Source: Cycas panzhihuaensis
Taxonomy: Eukaryota > Cycadophyta
NCBI GenBank assembly: GCA_023213395.1
Contig: CM041465.1
Coordinates: forward strand, 9,114,001-9,178,000
Direction of reading: 5' to 3'
DNA: 64,000 nucleotides
Below are positions 55,455 through 64,000 of this stretch, in pieces (position 1 is the first letter of the stretch; each line of letters begins with the position of its first letter). The translations under genes were made by a program, and so were the position numbers. Under the pieces are notes generated by a model. That model was not told where the DNA came from. It saw only the letters and a program-made list of their open reading frames with translations, and did no database searches.

Positions 55455-56231
55455 TTTATATAATATGATATATGATGTATAACTATACTAGGTGACTTAT
55501 ATATATAAAGCGACTTATATATTGTTTAAACTATATTCGAGAGATACTATATTGTATATTTTATATATGTACATAGTTTGAGTCACCTTCAACAGATAAT
55601 GTTGCAGTAAAACAATGACAATACGATATTGGCAATACGATATATAATTAAGGTGACTGGGTAAAATATGTGCACAAAGTACTTCACATGAGATCATTCC
55701 AAGAGAAGACACTAAGACGCCAACGACACTGATGATCAATAACTAATGTAACAGAGTGGTAGCAATGATATTATACGCTTTCATAAATGCCACTACCAAT
55801 AACATTATACTCACTCTGTTGCAATAACAGTTGGTATACAAAAAGCCATGATTAATACTACATGCCAAGGATGCAATAGCATTTATGCTCATGCCAAGGG
55901 ATGCAAATAATGCTTACGTCACGACAATATAATATTTGTATGAAAGTCAAAGACTGTTGTGGGAATGTATAACCTTTTATGGACATGGTATGATTTGAAA
56001 CAAAATGCCCGAATAGCAAGCCAATGTCACAAAAATATTGTGAATATAATGCCATGACATTGATGAATAGATCTACCTCTTTGTTGTGCCCCATGCACTG
56101 ATAGCACTGCCAACGTGCCTCTAGAATGTTGGATTGGAGTTTGAATGTCACAGCACTCTTCTTAAACAATTGTTGCTATTCGCTTCACCTAATGAGTGAT
56201 TGAATATGGTTTCCCATAGAGCAAGAAGGTT
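55017..56231 (-). other. Element A leader
   Basis: AT-rich, with a (TA)n run at 55421-55448 and no gene. Confidence 0.6.
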
Positions 56232-56243
56232 GCTCTAATACCA
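56232..56243 (-). other. Element A primer-binding site
   Basis: TGGTATTAGAGC on the minus strand, two bases from the LTR; one base off the initiator tRNA-Met site, probably by a C-to-T change. Confidence 0.82.
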
Positions 56244-56245
56244 CT

Positions 56246-56497
56246 TGTTACAGAACTTCTCCGTAACTTAAGGAAAATAGCCCCCTTTTTTCTATAAATA
56301 CAGAAGAGCGCTTGAGATATTGATAGTCAAAAAGACCAAATAATTTGATTGATAAAATAAGTGATGATGAATGTTACAATTGAGAGCATATTTATATATA
56401 CATAATAGGGCTTATTCATAAACAGTTGCAACCTTTCAAAAGTACCCTTTCCCTTAATAATCAATCAATTAATTAGCTTTTAAGGAGGGGCGTAACA
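56246..56497 (-). repeat. Element A 5' LTR
   Basis: 252 bp, paired with 6391-6642; CATAC follows at 56498-56502. Confidence 0.93.
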
Positions 56498-57853
56498 CAT
56501 ACGATAGACACACACAGTCTATAGATTTATTACTCATAATGGAAACACACAACAGTAACAATGTGTGGTTGCCTCTAGGGCAAGCCCAAGGATCCCCACT
56601 TACACAAAATCTTCTCTTGTACTCTTATAAACCTTAAACTCTCTGAACTCTTTATATAAACATGTTTTTTTTCCCCTAATGGTTAGAGCATCATAATCTC
56701 TATTAGTTGTTACAATTGGTTAAGAACAATTACAATCCTCAACCATACACTTTATCACATGATTATAACAATTATTGACTGGTTGTCATAACCTTATACA
56801 ACTACACTCACAACCAGTAATTGTTTGTTGTAATTATATGTTGGCTAGAAAAAACAGAAGCCTAGATGAATGAATTGATGTCCATGTGAATAAATTGAAC
56901 TCTGAATGCATAAACCAAACTTTGAATTTATCAACTGGCATTTGGGTGCATCAATCAAGAATTGCCTTGAGCAAGGACTTATCCACTTCAACCAAGCACT
57001 CTATCCACTTCAATCAGTGACATATTTGCTAGATACAAATGACATCCTCATAAACTAAGCTAACCTATAAATAAACCGAGCCAATTATGCACATGAACTA
57101 GACTGCCTTGCGCAAAAAATTGAGCCATTCTTCACATAAATTGTATGTTCACTCTAAAGCAATATTCCTATAAACTAAGCATCTACTTTCTATACCATAC
57201 AACTCCCTAGTCATTATTCATCTGCCCCTCAATCTTACTACTCTATTCAAGGTTTTGGATGGTTTAAATGATATGTCGTTGATTCTTATATGTCATTGTC
57301 TCCATCATAATGTGCTACTATAGATGTTGTACTAAAAATTTTGCTAAGAGTAGACGTTAGCCCTGTTAGCCCTCCCCCTTAGAAACTTTTAATTAAAACC
57401 AATCCATTTATTTATTTTTAAATTCCATTTGTACTTAATGAATTTGCTACCAAGGTTAACATCTTTATGGCTTGAAACCATCACCCAAGTTGCATAGGCA
57501 ACCAACCGTTATGCTTGTTAGTTGATAGATTTCATCCTAGATACAAGATTTATCCATCATAATTTTGAGTTTTTGGTTTACGCTTAACTTTTTCTTCTAG
57601 TATTTTCGTTCATGCTTGATCATTCTAATTATTTCTTCATTGGGGAAAACATCAAGCTCTCCTTTGTCAATGTCTTTTCTTGCTTGTTATTTCGTCCTTC
57701 CCCATTCAGGTTGTAAGACAACATTAGTTCCCCTTCCAACACACTCCAAACTATAACATAAGGAAATCTAGTAAGGATTAAAACATATGTAATATTATAA
57801 TATATTATATAGTGCTATAAGTAAGCAAATAGGCCTACAACCTACAGTTGTAT

Positions 57854-57918
<65 letters not shown>

Positions 57919-58850
57919 CAAGAAGCCTAATTGAATAACAATTTAGTGAACTACTTTTATCCTTTTTGGGAGATCTGGATATTTGGAGGTGTCCCTTCCT
58001 TGAAAAGGATAGAACTATTATAGATAAATAGTAAGAAACCCATTAGGGTTATTCTAAGTGGCAATAGAGCATGAATTTGGCTAATTAGGGTTTCTAACAC
58101 AAATCAAAAATTTCATAAGTCTACATGATCAAAGTCAACAAAATTGATTGTATATTCAAGTCAACCACTTCTATGCCATAAATTTCAAGCTATTATATTG
58201 CATATTTTTGGTAGAAATTGTGAAAGATACAAGGAATTCAATTTCAGCCTACTGTTCAACCCCATCTGCAAACCCAAAAACCAACCATCTCAACTTGTAA
58301 TGACCCTTGCAGAAGCTACAAGAATCTTATTAACCCCAATTTTTCCTTGATTAGGAGAGCCTTAAAGTCTAGTTTTCAACAAAGGAAGTTTCATTCAATT
58401 TCGACATCGAGAAAGGAAGTTATCATTTCTATGAAAGGTACTATACTATCCCAAAGTGCCATTTTTTCTGTCAATTTCCAAATGTCACTACAAAAGCTAG
58501 AAAACTCCAAATCATTTCAAATCAAATTCATTGGAAGCATATGTGAGTTCTCTTTCCAACAAAAAATTAGAAAAAGGACACTTAACTTGGATGATTAGAA
58601 GAAAGTTATTGTACTTTTTGCTTTAAAAGAAGTTCATTGTGCCCTAAATTTTCTATAATTTCTAGCAATTTTTTTTTCAAGTTTATCAAATTTCTAAGGC
58701 TTTTTTTTTAAGTCTAGAAAAACTCTACCATGGAGCTTTGATCATGGCATTTTGCCACACCTTTACCTCTAAAGGAAAAAACATGGCTACAATGGTAAGG
58801 AGGCAAGGGCTCAATTCAAACAATTGGACACCTAAGACTAGGGTTTCATG
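56498..58850. other. Unassigned AT-rich DNA
   Basis: No ankyrin exon, element end or recognisable protein on either strand. Short open frames at 58144-58598 resemble nothing known to me. It is either host intron or intergenic sequence, or the unrecognised 5' part of element J. Confidence 0.4.
57857..57917. repeat. (AT)n microsatellite
   Basis: About 61 bp of uninterrupted AT dinucleotides. Confidence 0.95.
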
Positions 58851-60973
58851 ATGCATTAACCAAGGTGAAAGACAAGATAAATGGCAACATAGAAAAGTGG
58901 ATGATGGCAAAGTTCAACAATAATAAGCATTTGGGATCAAAAAATAGGGAAGGACAATACTAAATTGAAGACTGTGAAAGAAGCTACTAGATCCTAAACC
59001 ATCCATACTCATCCTCCAAAGGTGGAAATAAAGAGATTTGATAGCACGAATGTAAGAACATAGATCAATCATTCCAAGATAATGTTTTTATATACACAAC
59101 ATAGAAACATATAAGACATCAATTGTTATGTTATATATGGAAATAGAGCCATTCAAGTGGTGCAAATGGTGGGAGAAGAGATGTGTCCCATGCAAGCTAA
59201 CACCTAGTTGGGGAGCCCTTACAAAAGATCTAGTTAAACAGAATGATAGCATTTAGGACAATGATTACATCAATCAACTTATAAAGGCTCAACAAACAAG
59301 ATAGATAATGGAATACGCAATACAATACTAGAAATAAGCAACCAAGGTTGACGATTTATCAGATCAAAGGATATCAATACTACACATTAGAGGACTTCAA
59401 GAAAATAAACAAGAAGAAGTTAGTTGAGTTATTCAAACCCTAAAATATCATAGATGCAATATCAATGGCACAAGAGATTAAGAAAAACAATAATGTTAAA
59501 ATTGAAAGAGGGCGAAGGAGGCCATTTTCGCAACCATCTGAGCAGATTTCACAGGCCTCGAAGGAAGTACATAATATAACTTTGATTTGTACAATGCTAA
59601 TTTGTCTACCCTAATTTAAGAAAATTACAACAAAAGAAATTGTAGAACGTAAGGCCAAGAGGACTTGCCACTAATGCAACGAAAAGTATATTCAAGGACA
59701 TGTCTATGCTAAATAAGAATTATTCTTGATTAGAGATAATAGAGTTGAAATTTCAAATGAAGTTGAGAAGGAACTTGTTATATTAAAAATGATGACAAAA
59801 ATGTTTGAGCAACTATACATATCAATGCCATATCAAATACCAACCACCCACCTCCCCTCCCCCAAATGTTGGAAATTGAGGGATACATAAAAAAAAAATC
59901 AAAGGTCATTGTCCTCATCAAATTTGGATGTACTCATAACTGCATCAATAAAATGGTAGTCAAAAAACTCAATTATTTCCCTTACCCTATCAAAAATTCC
60001 CAAGCAATGATAGCAAATGGGGGAACTATCAAATGCAAAGGGAAGTGCCATTATATAACTTCAGAAAATATGCCCTTGGTTCACAAATGTATGCAATACC
60101 AATTGGTGGTGTGGATGTCATATGAAGTGCACAATGGCTAAAATCATTAGGAACAATCCCCACAAAACTTATAAAGAATTATTCATTAGATTCTGCATCA
60201 AATGAAACAATATCAATAAAATGGCTTCAACCCTATACCATCCCAGTCAATATCCTCACACTAGATGGAGAAAATGTTGACAATGGGACTAGTGGAGTAA
60301 TTGCTCGTTGTTATGACATGGAAGCAACAAAAGAAGCTAAGATACACTCAAATCTATAGGTAACAATTGATAGGCATGTCAATGTTTTCCAACGCCTACT
60401 TTATTGATTACCACTAAATCGAGTGATGGAGCATACCATTGAGTTAGAGGCAACCAATAATCCAATTAGCATAGGGCCATATAGGCATTCGCATCACCAA
60501 AAGATGGAAATAGAACATCTAATCGAGGAATTCTTGGAAGTTGGGGCAATCACACCCAACAAAAGTCCTTATATAGTAGTAGTTATTTTGGTGCATAAAA
60601 AGGATGGTTCTTTTCAAATGTGGATAGACTATAGCACCTTGAATAAGATCACAATTAAGAATAAATTTCTAATTTCTACATTAATAACTTGCTAGGTAAA
60701 CTATATGCAACAAAATTTTCTACTAAACTAGACCGAAGATCAAGCTATTACTAAATATGTATCCAAGTAGCAGATATAGACAATATTCAGAATCCATAAG
60801 GAATGCTATATGTTCAAAGTCATGCCTATTAGTCTCACTATTGAACCTACAACCTTCCAAACACTAACAAACAAGGCATTCCACACTTGCCTTCAGAATT
60901 TTACCCCTGTATTCTTTGACATCATCTTGGTATATGGAAAAAATTAGAAAGAACACCTAAAGCACATTGATAT
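58850..60973 (+). pseudogene. Element J: degraded Ty3/gypsy gag, protease and RT
   Basis: Plus-strand order: gag with VEIKRFDSTNVRT near 59025 and LSDQRISILHIRGLQENKQE near 59355; knuckle-like CHxCNEKYIQGHVYAK near 59670; protease with VIVLIKFGCTHNCINKMVVK at 59905 (D-S-G replaced by K-F-G); RT with LEATNNPISIGPYRHSHHQK, VVVILVHKKDGSFQMWIDYS and FKVMPISLTIEPTTFQ near 60815. Element K interrupts it within RT. The 5' LTR was not identified and the 3' end is not in view. Confidence 0.75.
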
Positions 60974-61159
60974 TATTAAGAATAATGTTACATCTTATAT
61001 CATTATTATAAGGATTATGTGTCATAAACCCCTTGTTGTATTCTTGTGACAAGTGGCACTCATGCATCAAGTGGTTTCCAAGATTCTTGTATATTGTACA
61101 CTATTTATAGAGGGCTTTCCCTCATTAATAATCAATGAATACTTTCGTGAAGTTTGACA
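60974..61159 (+). repeat. Element K LTR, first copy
   Basis: 186 bp; starts TATTAAG (TG changed to TA) and ends TTTGACA; the PBS TGGTATCAGAGC follows at 61160. ACTATTTATAGAGGGC is the TATA region. Confidence 0.85.
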
Positions 61160-61447
61160 TGGTATCAGAGCAGGCGTAAAGGGAGTTGGAGAAAAACTGA
61201 AGGGCTAAGTTAGAAACAATTAGGAGGTGAAGTTTGATCAAGGGATTTTGAAGAACTAGAGTTGAATCCATAAGGAATGTTATGAGTTCAAAGTCATGCC
61301 TATTAGTCTCACTATTGCACCTACAACCTTCCAAACACTAACAAACAAGGCATTCCACACTTGCCTTCAGAATTTTACCCCTGTATTCTTTGACATCATC
61401 TTGGTATATGGAAAAAATTAGAAAGAACACCTAAAGCACATTGATAT

Positions 61448-61633
61448 TGTTAAGAATAATGTTACATCTTATATCATTATTATAAGGATTATGTGTCATA
61501 AACCCCTTCTTGTATTCTTGTGACAAGTGGCACTCATGCATCAAGTGGTTTCCAAGATTCTTGTATATTGTACACTATTTATAGAGGGCTTTCTTTCATT
61601 AATAATCAATAAATACTTTCGTGAAGTTTGACA
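61448..61633 (+). repeat. Element K LTR, second copy
   Basis: 186 bp; starts TGTTAAG, ends TTTGACA; the following PBS is changed to TAGTATCAGAG. Confidence 0.85.
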
Positions 61634-62324
61634 TAGTATCAGAGTAGGCGTAAAGGGAGCTGGAGAAAGACTGAAGGGGCTAAGTTAGAAACAATTAGGA
61701 GGTGAAGTTTGATCAAGGGATTTTGAAGAACTAGAGTTGATAAAGACATTAAAGGTCAAAAAGGGTGTGTACAGCAAAATATATCTATAGTACAATCTTG
61801 TACAAAACGTACGGACCTATACAGAAACTTTTTCAAAGTTGTCAAATTGAGACGAAATTTGGTGGAAAGATTCGTCTCGTCAAGCACATCAATCTGTCCA
61901 AAAGGCACGACTTCAAATTCGAAGCAGAAAGGCAAGAAATTTAAGATTTTCAATGGGCACCCAATAAAACCCTCCAATGAAGATATCTCATCAAATTCTT
62001 AGACTTTTCAGGTAATTTTGTACTCAAAATCTTCGTCTTGTCAATACGAATCTATTGATTGCTTGTTCAACCTCTTCTGTTGGTTAAAACTCAAGTTATG
62101 AGCATTTATTACTTTTAAACCCTAGTTTGGTCGTACTCTTTCGGGGTAATTTCTGAGAAAACTAGACTGAATATGAAAAAAAAAAATTATAGATTCCAGA
62201 ATCTCTCATTGAAAGCTTTAATTTGAGATCGTTTTTAGTCAATTCCATACAAATGTACTTTTTTCGTACAATTTCATACTGCTCATTTATTTAAGCATCA
62301 GAATCCCATCTCTATTTTTTTAAG

Positions 62325-62809
62325 ATGGCCCCCTCAATTATTGCACTTGTAGAGGCTGACAAGCTCACTGAAACCAATTTCAGTCTCTAGAAAATCCAAA
62401 CTGAGGGTCTCTTGAGAGCAAAGAATGCATGGAAGATAATGACTGGGGAAGAAAAGAAACCCAATGACATAGTTAATCAAATAGCATGGGAGGAAAAGGA
62501 CAACATAACTATTGCCGTACTTAAGCTCTCAACTCAGATTCCCTCCTATCTTATGTAGATGGTGTCGAATCCTCCCTTAAAATCTAGAAAGTGGTCACAT
62601 CCTTATTCAACGAAAAGAATGAGGCTCGAATAATTGCTATTAGGGAAGAACTGTACAAGCTCAAAATGAGGGAAAATCAACATGTTTCCAAGTTTGTGGC
62701 CAAAATAAATAGTGTGAAGAACAATCTTATCACTACTGGGGATAAGATAACCGACACGGAACTGGTCCATTTGGTGTTAAATAAATACCTAAATCTTTTG
62801 ATAACATGG
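62325..62809 (+). pseudogene. Element K gag, truncated by element L
   Basis: The ATG at 62325 opens MAPSIIALVEADKLTETNFS, a TAG at the Trp position, then KIQTEGLLRAKNAWKIMTGE. After a frameshift it reads EARIIAIREELYKLKMRENQ and KINSVKNNLITTGDKITDTE. It breaks off in DNM, where element F gag continues VNMLTGG. The leader 61740-62324 has no gene. Confidence 0.87.
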
Positions 62810-63091
62810 TGATAAGTATTTATGTATAGTCATATGTAATCTTAGTCTTAATACTCTTTAAGTATCATTTTAAAGATACTTAAGGAACCTAATTGGTAAT
62901 TAGGTACACAAGTGACACATGTCCTACATGGAACACGCATGTGTCCTACATATAACCAACTCAAGATTGTATAAATACGTAAGTCATTTCTTCAAGAAAT
63001 AAATGAAGAGAGAAGCACTTCTTTCCTCCTCTTAATCTAGTATTCTTGTGCATGTTAAGATCGGAAGGTGCTTGAATCTAAATACATATCA
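62810..63091 (+). repeat. Element L 5' LTR
   Basis: 282 bp with 5-bp terminal inverted repeats (TGATA, TATCA). GTATAAATACG near 62969 is a good TATA box. Confidence 0.7.
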
Positions 63092-63093
63092 AT

Positions 63094-63105
63094 TGGTATC
63101 AGAGC
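63094..63105 (+). other. Element L primer-binding site
   Basis: TGGTATCAGAGC two bases after the LTR; initiator tRNA-Met type. Confidence 0.85.
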
Positions 63106-63231
63106 CTAGTCGGTCTCTAGGGATCTTAGCATTAATATTTTTCTCTCTTCATTCACCCCTTCCTTAACTTTTGCTAAAACTTTTTCTTCTTCTATTCCAC
63201 GATAACTTGTACGCAGTTTGAGGAGCTGAAC

Positions 63232-64000
63232 ATGGATCTGTTCTGCAAGTCCATAGAGCCCGTGGAGAAGTGCTTGAGGGACTGCAAAAGAAGAGAGCAA
63301 AGAAAATATGATGTTCTTTTCCCAGAACTTTGCCGAATTTTTTAAATTTAAATTTGGGTAAAGAAAAAAGGCGAGGCCTCCAACGAGGATAATTAAATAT
63401 TCGATGATGTAGATTTAAGTCCTCTAGGGTTGGCCGATTTCTATGAGAATGATTTCTACACAAATCAAGCCCTGTTAAGGGCCAAACTCGAAGCATTACA
63501 GGCGCCCGGGTGGTTAAAGGGTTCGTCCGCTCACGGACCTAAATACTATTATACTGTAAAAGGTATAAGGAATCGCGAAGGAACCTGTTTTCTCAATGCA
63601 ATTTTACAGTGTCTTTTATCCATCGATGCTATGCGAGAGCAATACGGAGGCACACTGCTACTCAATTTCAGACGCGAGAAAGACGATGGCACCATGACAC
63701 ATATTATCAAGAGGTTTTTCGCCGAAAGATGCGTCAAGGGCCCGCCTTATCAGTGGAGAAGATTGTCGCCCTTTGATTCTTCGTACGAAGAGGGGAGAAA
63801 GGTCAAAGACCATAATCCGTCGAGCTCCTTGGCTCTCAAAAAATTCTTGCTCGAAAATTCTCACAGATTGTTTCTGAACGAAAAAGGCGGGGAATGCCCT
63901 GCCTGGGTGTTCAATGCAATTTTTCAATTCCTAAATGCAGAAGAAGAGCCCTCTGAGGCCGTGCCTTGCAGCTTACCGCCGAAAATGAGCCGAACGTTCA
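63232..64000 (+). CDS. Ubiquitin-specific protease (peptidase C19)-like frame, partial, N-terminus disrupted
   Basis: The frame is open from 63397 to the window end (201 codons). It carries a C19 Cys box, [18 protein letters not shown] (63562-63615): the catalytic Cys codon is 63586-63588, and the oxyanion-hole Asn lies five residues before it (63571). The usual G-N before T-C is E-G. Such enzymes remove ubiquitin; the His and Asp boxes would lie beyond the window. Upstream in the same frame, [20 protein letters not shown] starts at 63232 but meets stops at 63343, 63349 and 63394, so there is an intron (an acceptor-like TGATGTAG ends at 63411) or decay. Base composition is richer in GC than the neighbours. 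It lies inside element L, so it is probably a captured host fragment; a real gene next to a partial LTR is the alternative. Confidence 0.6.

Larger units (their letters stand above)
6391..56497 (-). mobile_element. Element A: Ty3/gypsy chromovirus-like LTR retrotransposon, split by element B
   Basis: Two 252-bp LTRs (6391-6642 and 56246-56497) begin TGTTAC and end TAACA. Perfect CATAC duplications flank them (6386-6390, 56498-56502). Read on the minus strand the order is LTR, PBS, leader, gag, zinc knuckle, protease, RT, RNase H, integrase, chromodomain-like tail, polypurine tract, LTR. The native element is about 6.4 kb; the rest of the span is element B and its passengers, inserted in the protease gene. 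In-frame stops and lost catalytic residues make A non-functional. Order of domains (RT before integrase) and the chromodomain-like tail support Ty3/gypsy chromovirus. Confidence 0.92.
60791..61739 (+). repeat. 474-bp tandem duplication spanning the J/K junction
   Basis: Unit 1 is 60791-61264 and unit 2 61265-61739. Each holds the end of the J RT fragment, a complete K LTR, the PBS and about 105 bp of K leader. Units differ at scattered bases and one 1-bp indel. Because the same J sequence precedes both LTRs, this is a segmental duplication and not two insertions. Confidence 0.93.
60974..62809 (+). mobile_element. Element K: Ty1/copia retrotransposon, 5' part
   Basis: LTR (duplicated), leader and gag are visible; the element is interrupted at 62810 by element L, and the rest lies outside the window. 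LTR ends, LTR length and gag closely resemble element F, so K and F belong to one family. Confidence 0.82.
62810..64000 (+). mobile_element. Element L: LTR element carrying a USP-like frame, 5' part
   Basis: A TGATA...TATCA-bounded LTR, a PBS and the first 900 bp of interior are visible. The left end falls precisely within K gag. The interior shows no gag, protease or pol up to the window end; instead it carries a ubiquitin-specific-protease-like frame. The 3' LTR and the right flank are outside the window, so the element call rests on one LTR plus PBS. Confidence 0.6.

Noticed and set aside
60974-61633. A short 660-bp LTR element formed by the two K LTRs
   Set aside because: The sequence between the LTRs is K leader plus J RT identical to the left flank, which shows a tandem duplication and not an element.
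63164-63927. Minus-strand open frames at the right end
   Set aside because: They are antisense to the plus-strand frame with the USP Cys box, which has recognisable family residues; the antisense frames have none.

Overview
This is plant nuclear DNA. One host gene can be recognised at the left edge, and most of the rest is LTR retrotransposons. The minus-strand gene at 394-5255 encodes an ITN1-like ankyrin/PGG-domain membrane protein, but its 5' exons are not visible. Very long introns, deep retrotransposon nesting and a Tat/Athila-like gypsy with a post-integrase ORF suggest a large-genome seed plant, possibly a gymnosperm. The species cannot be fixed from the sequence.

Layout (element letters are mine). 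1-6390 is host sequence. 6391-56497 is one nested cluster. Its outer element A is a minus-strand Ty3/gypsy chromovirus-like copy with 252-bp LTRs and a perfect CATAC target-site duplication (TSD). A is split in its protease by B (9733-53472), a plus-strand Tat/Athila-like gypsy. B holds four Ty1/copia-type insertions: C in its 5' LTR (10175-27020, TSD AAGTG), F in integrase (34005-39216), G after integrase (39828-46794) and H in its 3' LTR (48487-52917, minus strand). C's gag-like ORF is split by D (13506-26221, TSD GAAGA), and D's 3' LTR is split by E (20971-26155, TSD TCTCT). The order of insertion is therefore A, then B, C, D, E: five levels, each supported by LTR pairs and flanking duplications.

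56498-58850 is unassigned and holds a long AT microsatellite. A second nest follows. Gypsy J (about 58850-60973, plus strand) is interrupted by copia K, and a 474-bp stretch across the J/K junction is tandemly duplicated. K's gag is interrupted at 62810 by element L, of which only the 282-bp 5' LTR, the primer-binding site and the first about 900 bases of interior lie in the window.

Most pol genes are dead: TGG and CAG codons have become stops, single-base frameshifts are common, and catalytic Asp residues have become Asn. Three things stand out. Element C carries an intact gag-like frame of 295 codons once D is removed, with no pol. Element H has a similar gag-only layout, so there may be a family of non-autonomous gag-carrying copia elements. 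Just inside element L there is an open frame with a ubiquitin-specific-protease Cys box that runs off the window end, which could be a host deubiquitinase fragment captured by a retrotransposon.

No rRNA, tRNA gene or CRISPR array was seen.
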